A stretch of DNA of 64,000 nucleotides from Cryptomeria japonica (GCF_030272615.1 NC_081406.1:214314497-214378496); one strand, 5' to 3'. Shown: positions 1 through 10,500, numbered from the stretch's first letter. Numbers and translations are program-made. Notes: generated from the sequence alone by a model not told the origin.

Positions 1-18
1 GACGTGTATACTATAGAT

Positions 19-74
19 AGCAAAATGTAGCATTAAGATTGCTACATTTTGCTATGTAGCAATCTTAATGCTAC
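19..74. repeat. Nested perfect inverted repeats
   Basis: Positions 27-45 and 56-74 are perfect 19-bp reverse complements with a 10-base spacer. A second, overlapping inverted pair of 13 bp lies at 19-31 and 41-53. The arm sequence is the same as the start of the 73-bp repeat that follows. This looks like a local fold-back duplication of one gag-proximal segment, not a transposon end. Confidence 0.85.
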
Positions 75-78
75 ACAA

Positions 79-224
79 CAAAATGTAGCATTAAGATTGC
101 TTGTAGCTTCTTTCAAGGGAAAAGCCCAAGATTGGTACAGATGTCACACAGCAAAATGTAGCATTAAGATTGCTTGTAGCTTCTTTCAAGGGAAAAGCCC
201 AAGATTGGTACAGATCTCTCACAC
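79..224 (+). repeat. 73-bp direct tandem duplication in the gag of H
   Basis: The segment beginning CAAAATGTAG at 79 is repeated from 152, nearly identical for about 70 bases, giving a period of 73. Since 73 is not a multiple of three, the duplication shifts the gag frame. Both copies encode the same gag piece (FKGKAQDWY). The near-identity of the copies shows that the duplication is more recent than most decay in H. Confidence 0.85.
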
Positions 225-960
225 CAAATTCAATAGGAAGTTGGGACAAGCTGGGAGATTGTTTCTTTGATCAGTTCACAGAAAAGGGAGATAGCTCTTC
301 TCTTATGCAGTAGATGATAATGATAAGAAGGCCTCTACAAGAAGCTATGATAAAGTTTAATACCAGATTTGAGAAGACTTGGCAAAGAATACCTATGTCT
401 GCTCGTCCCCCTCTGGACATGGCTTTCATATTTTATCTAAAATATTTTAACTCCAAGATATCTATAATGATCTAGTCTCTGGGAGGTAGCACTCTTCCAG
501 ACACTTATGAGCTAGTTTTCTAGGGAGAACAACTTAATTGATGTAGCGAAGCTCCCACCAAGACCACCAATTCCATTCTTTCCCAACTTGACAAGCCAAA
601 TGCCCAAGCCATCACCTCTGAGCACATACACCCCTCAATCTATGTATATTTATCCCAATGCTTAGTAGGAAAGCAATTCCAGCCTCTCCACTTTAGTTGC
701 AGAGGTTAACGATATGTAAAATTTTCTTAGAACCTTTCCAAATGAGATTATCAACCTTAAGGGTAGTAGGCTCACACCAAACCCCCTTTTCAAAATTACC
801 AAAGCACGAGACCCCCTTACTAGAAACACCAATATCAAGGAGGTGTGAAAGCTAATCAAAGTCAGCCTAACAACTAGCTTGTGCTGGTGCCTACCCCTTT
901 CAAAACTTTACCTCCCAATAACAACAAAGAATTGGTTGTTGGCCAAAATAACTTTGCAGA
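94..960 (+). pseudogene. gag remnant of H
   Basis: The readable protein around 97-300 has the plant Ty3/gypsy gag look: an alanine-tryptophan core (GKAQDWY), then a stretch like SIGSWDKLGDCFFDQF that matches the W...L...F..QF spacing of the Retrotrans_gag family. It continues weakly to about 540 (MSARPPLDMAF and following). After that only proline- and asparagine-rich linker-like sequence is readable. Stops occur at 267 and 310 and further on. Function in the intact family is to form the virus-like particle. The assignment rests on the short core, so limits are approximate. Confidence 0.6.
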
Positions 961-1000
961 TGACACCAATTAATGGTTCTTCCCTTTCAATGATGCTCAT

Positions 1001-1690
1001 ATGTCACGGAATTGTCTGAGGGGAAACTTGCAACAAAAAGTGGTCAAGAAAAGGAGTCAAGGAATGAGCCCTAATGCTAGAGTCTATGCTTCTTCGGGTA
1101 TGAATAATGCTTCACTTACTCCTCAAATGCATGACATGTCCTTAGAGTGGGAAGTTGAGATCACTCCGAATCATGCTCTCTTTTCATGGATGGAGGAAGA
1201 GGAGACTATCCTAACAAATTATTCTTCCACATCATCATTCAAGATGACACAAGTGTAGTGCGATTATAACCTCCTCTCCAAGTGTCAGTTTACCAAAGAT
1301 CCTATGATACAACAACCGAAAGAAATTATAGAGAAACCAAAGGAATAGCTCGTTGTGGTTTCCAATTCCCTAAAGGAAAAAGGCTTCATACCTTATAAGG
1401 CCAAAGACTCAAAGGCTCCCATTCCCACAATTCTTGACATAGTAGAGAAATTGAAGAAGGCTCCCATGAATGTATCCCTATGGGATATCCTCACCATTCC
1501 TAAATAGAAAAACCATTTACAGGAGTCACTCAGTGAAACTAAAAAGCTTTCCACCGAGTCAGCAACAAATGAATCACACACAAAGAGCAATGGACCTGTT
1601 TTAGGAGACCAATCGTGAACCCCAGTGGTGCTTACCAATGAAGGCCTTGAGGATGCTACTAACATGAAAGAAGGTAAGCCAAAGCCCAAT
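1001..1690 (+). pseudogene. H gag-protease linker, no recognisable domain
   Basis: An open stretch at 1001-1258 codes for 85 residues with no family I recognise. Its neighbours up to 1690 are Lys-, Ser- and Glu-rich and contain several stops. By position it is the region between capsid and protease of H. I see no zinc knuckle in it. Confidence 0.4.
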
Positions 1691-2075
1691 CCATTATTTT
1701 TTACTCTTACTAGTGGAGATAAGTTACTTCACAATTCCATGATTGATTTTGGTGCTAGCACTACTGTCATTCCTAAGCAAATAACATAAGTTCTGAATTT
1801 GAAATATGAGCCTGTAAGTAGGGGAGTTATGAAATTATATGGAAACAGAGTCTAGACTGTAGAAATTATAAAACACCTTTTGGTCACTTTATTCTCTTTT
1901 CCTAGCATCGATGTAACCAAAGAAGTAGTGGTCATTGATATCCCCCTATTTTCAGCCTTTGTTTGTCCCGAGATTTCACCGCAAAAGTTGGAGGATATCT
2001 CTCTTTAGATTGGTCTCACCTTATCCTTAGGACTAAGCATGGGGCTAAATTGAAGATATTTTCTGAGCCTCTTCA
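1691..2075 (+). pseudogene. Aspartic protease remnant of H
   Basis: At about 1736-1775 the frame reads MIDFGASTTVIP, which corresponds to the retropepsin active site (usually D-S/T-G-A) with Phe in the second position. Downstream, VVVIDIPLFS at about 1930-1960 matches the second part of plant gypsy proteases. A stop follows the active-site block (at about 1789) and others come later. The enzyme would cut the Gag-Pol polyprotein. With the changed active-site serine and the stops it cannot be functional. Confidence 0.6.
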
Positions 2076-2364
2076 TTTAGAATAAATAGCCGATGAAGAT
2101 ATGATAAACTTTGAATCTACCCACACATCCATTTTGGGAGAAGAAATTAGATGTGTAGAATTATTAGAAGATGGAGAGATAATCAAAGACTGATCCACAT
2201 ACCAAGAGGTTTTCCTAAATGAACTCATAGATGTAGATCCTAATGGGAATTACCATTCCACTAGAATTGGGACGTATGTTACTTTTGATGAAAACCAACC
2301 AATTCCTAAAGTGTCAAAGGACCTGCAGGATAGAGAAAAAGAAAAAGAAGACCTAACCTATAAG

Positions 2365-2745
2365 CTTTGGACCCTCCACTTTGATGGTGCAAAATGCAAA
2401 ACCAGATTCGAAGCAAGAATTTGCCTCACTTCACATTTCAAAGAGAAGACCTTGAGGTCTTTCTATCTTTAATTTTCCAATTCCAGCACTAAGGCAGGTT
2501 ACGAAGCTTTGTTTCATGGTCTAAGTCTTGCAAAGTGCCTCAAAGTCAAGAAACTAAGAGTTTTGCGAGATTTAGAGTTAGTCATCCATCAGGTTCAGAG
2601 AATATCAGTTGCAAAGCATGTCCTCATGCATTCATACCGCCATAGAGTTTGGGACCTGATTGAGAGCTTTGAGGGTTTTAACATTCAAAAGATTCCCTAG
2701 AAGAAGAATGAAGCCACTGACCACATGGCCACAATAGGATCCTAG
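2365..2745 (+). pseudogene. Additional RNase H domain of H, located before RT
   Basis: The frame from 2365 reads WTLHFDGAK, later KAGYEALFHGL, LRDLELVIHQV, and KNEATDHMA. These line up with the four catalytic regions of RNase H (D-E-D-D). The first Asp (FDG), third Asp (RDLELV) and last Asp (ATDHMA) are kept, while the catalytic Glu of the usual AEYEAL block is Gly here (AGYEAL). There are in-frame stops near 2470 and at 2698. Its type resembles the extra, archaeal-type RNase H of plant Tat elements. The linker that follows contains the RT-proximal piece VIAWSYHKLHGY at about 3155-3190. Confidence 0.7.
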
Positions 2746-3336
2746 TTAGATCTCACATTAGAATTATTAGAAAACAAGCATTCAATCTAGGTAACTATTA
2801 GACCTGCTATACCCGACAATGAAACCCATTGGTATGTTTTTGAGAGTGATGAACATATAGCTAAGTTCATCAAACAATCTAGGGAGTTTGCAAACCAATT
2901 GCAACGTAAGGTGGCCGAGGCATACGACAACCAAGTGATCCAGTTAAAGACAAACAAAATCTCGAAGGGATTGATTACACTAGAAAATATTTTTGACTGT
3001 GAAGATTCCATAAATGATAAAAGGAAATTCATAGCAGATAAAGAGGATTACAACAAACTCCATGTTGGGGATGGTTAGAATCTCAAGGTAGGGAAAGATG
3101 TTCCCCAATGCAATAGAGACAGGCTAATCCATTTTTGCAATGAATATATGGGGGTAATTGCATGGTCATATCACAAGCTCCATGGGTACAATCCAGAGGT
3201 AGTCCTGCATACCATTGAGCTAACTGAAGGAGCAAAGCTTGTCTGACAAAAGAAACATCTGGTCAATTCAAAGATAAAATCCTTGATGTCACAAGAGTTG
3301 TGGAAATTAATTGACTCTTAGATTATCTATCTGAGC
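2746..3336 (+). pseudogene. Linker between extra RNase H and RT in H
   Basis: The frame is readable with stops at 2790, 3078 and 3243 (approximate). It includes an acidic stretch followed by EYMGVIAWSYHKL and VVLHTIELTEGAK, which are typical of the segment just before RT in Tat-like pol proteins. No separate domain is recognisable. Confidence 0.5.
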
Positions 3337-3990
3337 AATCATAGCACCTGGCTTTATAACTTGGTGCCAGTCTGGAAAAAGAATGGAGAAATTCACCTTT
3401 ATGTGGTTTTTTGGGACCTTAATAGAGCATCCTTGAAGGACAATTATCGTTTGCCTCCAATGGAGAAAATTCTACATACAATAGTCAGATCTGAAATATT
3501 CTCTATGCTTGATGACTTCTTCGGATATAACCAAGTCCTTGTTGAACCAGAGGACCAACATAAAACCACGTTCACCACCAAATGGGGAATCTTCGCTTAT
3601 CAGAAGATACCTTTTGGGTTGTATAATGATGGTGATACTTTCCTAGAGGGCCATGGATATAGCCTTCAAAGAGATAATTAACAAGATAATTCTTATTTAC
3701 CTAGATGAATTGATAGTTTTTTCAAAGCACAAAGAAGATCACTTCGACCATTTAGAGCTAGTTTTCCTAAAGTGCCTAGAGTTTGGTGTCTCTTTGAATC
3801 CTAAGAAATGTATTTTTGGGTGCCTCAAGGGAAGTTGTTAGGACATTTAGTATCTAAAGAAGGAGTGTCAATCAATTCAGACCATGTGAAATCTATCAAA
3901 GAGCTTTCCTTGTTGGTGAACAAGAAGGGTGTTCAATATTTTTTGGGAAAGATCAACTTCATCAGCTGATTCATTTCTGATTTTCATGGG
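3337..3990 (+). pseudogene. Reverse transcriptase remnant of H
   Basis: Recognisable blocks in order are NLVPVWKKNGEIHLYV, WDLNRASLKDNYRLPP, FSMLDDFFGYNQVLVEPEDQ, FTTKWGIFAYQKIPFGL, MDIAFKEIINKIILIYLDE, LNPKKCIFG and GHLVSKEGV. The motif A Asp (MLD) is retained. The catalytic YLDD has become YLDE. Two frameshifts (about 3645 and about 3830) cancel out, and a TGA follows INFIS near 3967. The product would copy element RNA into cDNA in the particle. Confidence 0.85.
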
Positions 3991-4490
3991 ATGGTAAAAC
4001 CAATCACCCTTATGCTAAAAAAGGATATGCATTTCAAATGGACTCCAAAGTCCATCTCATCTTCCCTTGTCTTAGTTAATCCAGATATGTTCAAGGATTT
4101 CCTCATGTACATTTATGATAGCAACTTCAGTGTTGTTGTATTAACATTGAAGGACATAGAAGGTACAGGGGAACATCTAATTGCTTTTCATTCAAAAATG
4201 CTAAAAGTGTATGAAGTCAAGTTTAACTTTATTGAAAAAAAAGCATTCACCATTGTAAAAGTCTTGAAGAGGTTTAGGCATTTCATTGCTTTTAATAAGA
4301 CAACTATCTACGTGGCTCATCTAGTGGTTTGTGAATACATCATGGAAGGAGAAATCACGGAAAAGAGAGCCAATTGGATTACCATGATCCTTGAGTATGA
4401 AATTAATGTCAAGCCTACCAAGGTAATCCAAGGTGAGGGTCTCTGTGAATACTTAGCTCAGGAATTAGAGGATCTAGGAAAAGCTCAAGA
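3991..4490 (+). pseudogene. RT-linked RNase H and connection region of H
   Basis: This open stretch (3991-4617 reads through without a stop) follows RT directly. It shows NPDMFKDFLMYIYDS, then GEHLIAFHSKMLK, EKKAFTIVKVLKRFRHFI, and a C-terminal part EKRANWITMILEYEINVKP with VIQGEGLCEYLAQ. These are the gypsy RNase H blocks of Tat-like elements. The first catalytic Asp lies in YDS; the rest of the catalytic set is weak, as is common for this degenerate domain in Tat elements. Confidence 0.7.
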
Positions 4491-4937
4491 TGAGAATATG
4501 TTGATGCATACAAAACCAGAGGAAAGAAGTTGGATTGCTGACCAGAAACTCTTCATGCAAACCAAAAATTTTCCTCCAAACTTCCCCGTGGAAAGGAAAA
4601 TATTCTATAGGCTATAGAGTAGCGGCTATTAGTTGCTAGAAGGTGTCTTATTCAAGCAAAACTTTGATGAATATCTACTCCATTGTGTGGATAGGAAGCA
4701 GGCTGAAAATTTTCTACATGAGTTTCATGGGGAGGTTAGTTCTCTGCCCAAACAATTGTAATGAAAATCACCTATACAGGCTATTATTGGGTCTTATTGT
4801 TTAAGGACATGCACACCCTTGTCTGAAAATGCAAAGAATGCCAATTCTATGTCTGAAAATGTAGAAATATAGCTATGTCGCTTAGGCCTATAATGGTTGA
4901 TGAGCCTTTTGCCTAGTGGGGATTGGACTTCATAGGT
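4491..4937 (+). pseudogene. Integrase N-terminus of H, truncated by J
   Basis: From about 4640 the frame reads LLEGVLFKQNFDEYLLHCVD and FLHEFHGE, then in shifted frames YYWVLLFKDMHTLV, KCKECQFY and WGLDFIG. This is the zinc-binding HHCC part and the very beginning of the DDE core, including the first catalytic Asp in LDFIG. It ends at 4936 where J starts. The rest of the H integrase must lie outside the window. Confidence 0.7.
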
Positions 4938-5329
4938 TGTTGGCATTAAAATTGTCATTGAAGTCAGCATGTGTGTGCAGGGCTATTGAATTTGTAGAGG
5001 AGTTGATGGATCAGGTTGATGAAGATGAAATTGTTGTTACAGAATCCCATAATGGCACCTGATGTGTTTATGAAGTTCATGTTGGATGTCTTGGTGCTAG
5101 GGTTGTGAAAAACAAGAATTCATGTATGGTGGCAAGACCTTATTATGTTATACCGATTTTAGTATGGTCTGATAAATGAGTATCACAAATCTTATCAAGA
5201 TAGCTACATCAATCAAATGTTGTGCATGTGAAGCAGTTATATCCAGATAACTTTGTTGATTAAGTGGTGTACAAGTGAAGTAATCTTATCAGGATAACTA
5301 TACTGATGTAAGTTTTTGAGGAGTCTCTC

Positions 5330-6560
5330 TAGTATTGTGACGGATTGGGATAGCAATTCTGAAAACTAGAGCTAAGATCCACATTAGAATAGTGGATAAA
5401 GGCGGAGTAGCATTTTTGAGTAATACTGATATAGTAAACTACTCTAACAATCACTATGTTGAAATAGCTATGTCGATCAGCTGATCGAGAATGCCTATCG
5501 GAGTAACTATTGAAGGCAGAATAGAAAATTACCACTATGCCGACAATGTAAACTATCTCAATGGAGGTTCTCATCGGTACAATCTATGCCAATGCAGTTT
5601 ATCACTATGGAGTTTGATCATCGAAATAACATATTCCGATATTGAGGAGGTCTTTGGAGTTCGATTTCAGATTAGCTACGTTGATGTTGGTTCATGTTTG
5701 GTCATCAAAATATTTTATTTTGATGGGATAGATTCCAGAAGCTAATCCAATAGTTACAACTATTCCAATGGGTATGCACTTTGGGAAAGCTATGCCAATA
5801 GAGAAAAATAAAGAATTGATCTTTTGGTTATGAAATTGGAATAACCCATTCTAATGGTGTTTGTCACCGTGGAGTTTGCTTATTGGAATACCTATGCCGA
5901 TGTACCTTGTCACCATGGAGTTGTGATTTTTGTAGTAGCCTAAGTCGATAAAGTTTATCATTGTGGAGTTGTGAGTTTAGAATACCTATGCCAATAAAAG
6001 GAGGAAGACAGTATGTCATTAGAGTAACTTGTTCTATTGATTTAACATGTTTTGCCTATGCTGATACTGATGACTATTCTGATGATGACCATTTTTGAAT
6101 AATGAGTTGCATTCGAGATAGCTTATGCCGATGGAGAGTGTCAACCTAGAGAATATGGTTTGGTATAGCTCATGGCGATAAATGAAATCAAAGGGGAATT
6201 TCTCTTCGAAGTAACCTATGCCGATGAAGGTTGTTACTACGGAGTTTGAGTATTGGGATACCTTATGCCAATGAAGTTAGTCATCGTGGAATATGCATTT
6301 TAGAATAATGATGCCAATGGGGTTTGTCACTGTGGTGTATGATTTTCGAAGTATCTATACCGATAAAGAGAAGTTGATTGTGTGTCATCACAATGACTTA
6401 TTTTGTCAATTTAATATGTTTTCTCTATGTCTATAGTTATGGTTAACTCGATGAGTGGTCATTTGAGTCTTTCGGCTTGGGATAACCTATGTTGACATGG
6501 TCAGTCTACATGGAGAATATGGCTTAGTATAACCTATGGTGATAGAAGAAATCAAAGGTG
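5330..6560 (+). repeat. Degenerate tandem repeats, unit about 45-50 bp, inside the LTR of J
   Basis: A unit containing GTTTGTCACCGTGGAGTTTG followed by a piece like GGAATACCTATGCCGATG recurs many times with mutations. Clear copies begin near 5860, 5905, 5953, 6227, 6276 and 6322, at spacings of 45 to 49 bases. Copies between and around these are weaker. The array lies in the U3 half of the LTR, where it could have acted as an enhancer-type repeat; that is inference. Confidence 0.7.
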
Positions 6561-7737
6561 AGTTTTCCATTGGTGTAAATCATGCTGACAAAAGAAACAA
6601 AAGACATTGCAAGGTAATCGGGATAGGTTGCGAAGGTATAATAGAGACAAAGTGTTAACCCTATAGTTATAAATTTTCTGATAGAGCTTCAAGGAGATGT
6701 ATCAGAATGAGTTAACCTGATATGAGTAACATGGAAATAGAGTGGATCAGTATAATGGCTTATTGTAAACTTGATAGGTGTGATACATGCAACATAACAC
6801 AAAGGTTAGTGATAGCAAGAAAATCGGCTAATCTTGGCAGCTCGATAGTCCACATGGATGGTTGACCTAGTTTGACTGAATGACCTAGATGTAGATTGAG
6901 GAGATTAAGAAGACTTTGGGGCCACGTTTTCATGCTAATAGAAACAAATATCTATTCAGTGTCTGACTAGACTTAACTAAATGACCTGGATGTTGATTGT
7001 GATGACATGTGTAACCCAAGTGGTCAAATAGGAGAATTGAAGTACTAAAGATGGTGTATTCATTAATGGTGATCCAATAGAAAATAGGTGAGTGGCTCAA
7101 GAACATCAGAAGATCTTCAATCGTCAATATGTCCAAGCTAGATGTAGGTGAAGATTACTAAATATAGTAATCTAAATTCAGTGTTTGAACTAGACAAGGA
7201 AGCTACTCTCAATAAATGATGATGGACAAAAAATCTCTAGAGAAAATCTGGAAGATCAAATCTTCCTGATCTATCAAATGTACATTTTGAACTTCAGCTC
7301 TTGGCGAGAAGATCAACAGTCCAGAGTAAAAGTTGGTGAAGGATATAGGTTGATAGGAGTCTTTTATGCATAGGAACTTGAATTGCTAACTGGAAAAAAT
7401 AAAAATTGACTAAATGAATAGTCTGCAAGCTACATTAGAAATTGTACAGATTGAGATGTATGATAACATGGCAAACAAGTTTGTCTAATAGGGTGATGAA
7501 GTATGATTTGATCGACAGTGTGTAGGTAGGAGTAGTTGATGAATGCAGTAGTGAAGGATAGAGAGGGGTGACTGAGTAGAAAAGAGTTGAGGAACAAAAA
7601 AGAAATGTTGTGACTGTATGAATGTAAGGTATTGATGTGGGTACAAAATATAGAGCAGAAGTAATTCAAATAAGAGTTGAGTTATGCAGAAGTGTTTCTG
7701 TAGAGAGTGGAAGTATGAATTGGAGAGAGGCAAAGAC
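6561..7737 (+). other. Rest of U3 of J, non-coding
   Basis: This is AT-rich LTR sequence with no domain-bearing ORF. The open stretches on the minus strand at 7430-7835 come from a purine-rich plus strand (many GA and AGA runs) and have no protein features. Confidence 0.6.
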
Positions 7738-7741
7738 ATGA

Positions 7742-7749
7742 TATAAAAA
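7742..7749 (+). promoter_or_regulatory. TATA-like box in LTR of J
   Basis: TATAAAAA lies in a GA-rich stretch about 630 bp before the LTR end. It is the best TATA candidate for the J promoter. There is no further evidence for a start site. Confidence 0.4.
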
Positions 7750-8002
7750 GTGCAGAACCAGAGAAGACAATACAAAAAGGTAGAAGTTAGAGACAGTGAA
7801 GAGAACTGAGTAGAAGAAAAACAAAGAGTAAACAATAGAGGAGAGAGAAGAAGAGAAGAAGAACTAAGATAGAGACTTAAGGTTAGAGTGTAGATAAGAG
7901 TTTAGTTTATCTGAAGAGCAGATTCTTTGAGAGATAAAATATCATTTGTAACAGGGAGCTTAAATTTTTTTTTATTATTACTCATTGTAATCTCTGAGTG
8001 GG

Positions 8003-8110
8003 TGCTCAGAGCTAGGGGTTGGTGCTCCTTTGGGTTGTAGCCCATAAATTAGTAGGGGTTGGTTCTCCTTGGGTTGGTTCCCTAAGGATAGGGGTTGGTT
8101 CCCTAAATGT
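8003..8110 (+). repeat. Short-repeat cluster AGGGGTTGGT(T/G)CTCC in LTR of J
   Basis: AGGGGTTGGT recurs four times, each followed by a variant of GCTCCTTTGGGTT or TCCCTAA. The same repeats, in reverse complement, are in both LTRs of K (GGAGCTACAACCCC units). They lie just upstream of the conserved TTTTTCCCACCATGG block. Confidence 0.75.
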
Positions 8111-8174
8111 TGTAATCAGTTTTACTTGTGAGGCTGGATTGGAGTAGTAGACTCTAGCAACATTTATCACCGAC

Positions 8175-8222
8175 ATTTTTCCCACCATGGGTTTTCCTTG
8201 TATACACTTGTATTATGTGATG
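8175..8222 (+). promoter_or_regulatory. Conserved LTR block (TTTTTCCC ... GGTTTTCC ... TATGTGATG) of J
   Basis: A pyrimidine-rich TTTTTCCCACCATGG is followed by GGTTTTCCTTGTA and TTATGTGATGTG. The same arrangement is seen in the LTRs of B, D, E, F, G and K. Its fixed position in the R/U5 half suggests a role in transcription or 3' end formation. Confidence 0.6.
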
Positions 8223-8230
8223 TGCTTTTA

Positions 8231-8246
8231 TGTGTGTGTGTGTGTG
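8231..8246 (+). repeat. (TG)8 microsatellite
   Basis: Eight uninterrupted TG dinucleotides lie just after the conserved LTR block of J. Confidence 0.9.
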
Positions 8247-8332
8247 CTCATGTGTTAGTATCTCTGGTAATGGTTTTGTGATCAAAGTGATTGTTTCTTT
8301 GATCCTTTAGAAGGTAAAAGTTTTTATTGATC

Positions 8333-8360
8333 ACCACTGATTCACCCCCCTCTCAGTGGT
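8333..8360 (+). promoter_or_regulatory. C-rich-loop hairpin at 3' end of LTR of J
   Basis: ACCACTGA (8333-8340) pairs perfectly with TCAGTGGT (8353-8360) around a 12-base C-rich loop. It ends 16 bases before the LTR end and 18 before the primer site. The stem is the same as in K but differs from B, D and F, which keep pairing with other bases. Confidence 0.75.
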
Positions 8361-8378
8361 CCATTGTGTTTCAACAAT

Positions 8379-8390
8379 TGGTATCAAAGA
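8379..8390 (+). promoter_or_regulatory. Primer-binding site of J (initiator tRNA-Met)
   Basis: TGGTATCAAAGA starts two bases after the LTR end. It matches TGGTATCAGAGC, the complement of the 3' end of plant initiator tRNA-Met used by many copia elements, except for two bases. Confidence 0.8.
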
Positions 8391-8441
8391 ACTAGGTTCC
8401 TAGTTAGAAAAACTTCCTCTAGCTTGGTTAGATTTTGGTGT

Positions 8442-10082
8442 ATGAGCACAATGGTCAATTTTGAGTCAATATCTACTCCTATGTTTGATGGCTCAAAATA
8501 TTACATTTGGTCTTGTACAATGGAAGTGTATTTGTCCTCCTTAGGTTATGATGTCTGGATGTTTGTAGTAAATTGTTACTCTGCTTCTACTAGTTCTCCT
8601 ACTGATCCTAAAGCTAAAAGAAGATATGACTGCAATGTTGAAGCCATGAAGGCTATTCTCAGTGGGTTATCTGATAATGTATCTTTACAGGTTGATAGAT
8701 GTAAATTTGCAAAGAGTATATGGGACAGACTGAAGAAACTTTATGGTGAAGAGCCTACCACATCTGGATCAGATTGTGAAAGCAAAAAGAATAATAGTAT
8801 ATATAGATGTACAAATGATAAAACAAGATCATGTAGTAGTTGTAGTAAAGATGAAAAAAAAACTCTGATGGCACAAAAAGTACAAGGTAAGCAGCATACA
8901 TCAAGAAATGATAGTAGAGCTCAATCTAGAAAGCAAGATGTATTTGACAGTGATCATGAAGAAGAAGTGGAAGCTAAAGTTGATCTTGAAGGTGAGTTAA
9001 TTAGTGCCCTTGAAGAGTCAAAGTTTGTTAGAGAAGAATACAAGAATTATAAGAAGACCATTCTAGAGGATTATGAACAACTAAGCAAATGTCTTGAAGA
9101 GTCCAACCATAATAACACTATATTGTCAACACAACTAGAAGAGGCCAAAGGCATGTGTGAAGGATTAGAATCTGATTTTGATGTCAAGCAGAGAAGGTGT
9201 GAGGATTTAGAGAATGAAGTGGAGTCAAAAGGAAAAGAGTTCCGAAAGATAAAATATGAAATTGAAAATCTCATCAAACAACTTGAGAATTGCCAAGAGG
9301 AACATAAGCTAAGGAAGAAGTATGACAATGGCACCAAAACATTAGATGAAATCAAAGCATTTGAAGGATATTACTAGTTTAGGGTGTGAATTTGGTTAAT
9401 ATTCTACCAGTGGTGAGTCATCAAAAAGGGACATAAATTTTGTAACTTCAAGCTTGAATGGTCAAGGAAAATCCTTCACAGTCAAGAATGCTCCAAGAAA
9501 GAAGAATTATGTTGATCTAAAAGGAAAACACCAACTAAATGAAGATGACTATATTAGAGATAAGAACATAAGAAGAATGTCTAGAAGACCTCCTGCTAGA
9601 ACAAGATCAAGAAATTTTGTTGCTCACAAGACCAAACAAGTTTGGAGATAAAAAGAATCAGAAGAAATGACTGCTGAATATGTACAGCCCAAGACCAATA
9701 CCAGATTTAGAAGAAATAGAGTAAACTAGTCTACAAGATCTCCACATGTTTGGCAATTTTTTTTTGTAAGTTATAAGTCCTCCTTATATGGTTATTATTT
9801 TGAATGCAATGGTAATGGGCATAAGAAAAGTGATTATAGTAAAAGGTCTAGGAATGATCAAGGTGATTTCTCTAGGAATAGGAATGTGGTTTGTCATAGA
9901 TGTCATGCATATGAATATTAAAGTTCAATTTGTAAATTCATGCATAGATCTTCCTCCATTCATGATAGGAAGAGTCTATTTGCTGCTTCAAGAAATGTAA
10001 ACGTTAAATATCATAATTGTAACAAAGTTGGTCATATGAGTTATGAATGTAGAAAGAAATTTTTTCAATCATATAGCATCCT
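8442..10082 (+). pseudogene. gag of J with coiled coil and zinc knuckles, interrupted by K
   Basis: The ATG at 8442 opens 311 codons to a stop at 9375. The N-terminal part (FDGSKYYIWSCTMEVYL, KSIWDRLKKLYGEEP) is copia-type gag. From about 8980 to 9340 the protein is a long Glu/Lys/Leu coiled coil. After a frameshift near 9380-9450 the same protein continues (SFTVKNAPRKK) into several zinc-knuckle remnants, for example ECNGNGH, VVCHRCHAYEY and YHNCNKVGHMSYEC. In two of these the first Cys is Tyr. K interrupts the gene at 10082. The gag of K is homologous throughout, coiled coil included. The gene would make the particle protein. Confidence 0.8.
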
Positions 10083-10097
10083 TGTTAGACACAATGC

Positions 10098-10125
10098 ACC
10101 ACTAAGAGGGGGGTGAATTAGTGGT
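10098..10125 (-). promoter_or_regulatory. C-rich-loop hairpin in 3' LTR of K
   Basis: ACCACTAA (10098-10105) and TTAGTGGT (10118-10125) pair perfectly over 8 bp. In the other LTR of K the same stem is ACCACTGA with TCAGTGGT. The one base pair that differs is changed on both sides. Confidence 0.75.
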
Positions 10126-10385
10126 TCTCAAACTTTTCCCTTCTAACTATTCTTTGTGAGAATACTAGTTAGGGGATATAACACAATGCAGACATATTGG
10201 TTAGTGGGGAGACCAACACAAATGCAATCAAACACAAAGGGCCATCACATAACAATAGCATGTACAAGGAAAACCCAAGATGGGAAAAACCTCAGTGAGC
10301 AATGTTGCTAGAGTCTACTACTCCAATCCAGCCTCATAATGAATCTCTATTAAAATGTTTAGGGAACTAACCCAAGAAGATACAA

Positions 10386-10500
10386 CTCCTGACTTGTTTA
10401 TGGGCTACAACCCAAAGGAGCTACAACCCCTGATTTATAGCACCAACCACTACCAGATTTATGGGCTACAACCCAAAGGAGCTACAACCCCTACATTGAC
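10386..10500 (-). repeat. Short-repeat cluster in 3' LTR of K
   Basis: Units of GGGCTACAACCCAAAGGAGC and GGAGCTACAACCCC alternate here. The equivalent in the 5' LTR of K is 16230-16400. In reverse complement they match the J cluster at 8003-8110. Confidence 0.8.

Larger units (their letters stand above)
1..4937 (+). mobile_element. Element H: decayed Tat-like Ty3/gypsy retrotransposon, 5' LTR outside window, cut at 3' end by J
   Basis: Read on the plus strand, the remnants appear in the order gag, protease, an extra RNase H, reverse transcriptase, RT-linked RNase H, and the start of integrase. No LTR is visible; the 5' LTR would lie left of the window. The integrase stops in mid-domain at 4936, exactly where the LTR of element J begins with TGTTGG. 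Reading frames are broken by many stops and at least two frameshifts, so H is an old pseudo-element. The domain order with RNase H before RT, and the RT and RNase H wording, fit the Tat side of Ty3/gypsy. H is the outermost and therefore oldest host in the nest. Confidence 0.8.
4938..8376 (+). mobile_element. 5' LTR of element J, about 3.4 kb
   Basis: It starts with TGTTGG inside the H integrase and ends with CAACA directly before a primer-binding site for initiator tRNA-Met. It carries in order degenerate tandem repeats, a TATA-like box, a short-repeat cluster, the conserved GGGTTTTCC block and the C-rich hairpin next to the PBS. The same order of LTR landmarks is found in K, B, D and F. At 3439 bp it is long for a copia-type LTR. 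The matching 3' LTR is not in the window because G, A and F interrupt the downstream part of J. Confidence 0.75.

Noticed and set aside
5330..6560. CRISPR-like or satellite array
   Set aside because: Repeats are degenerate, without regular spacers, and lie within a plant retrotransposon LTR.
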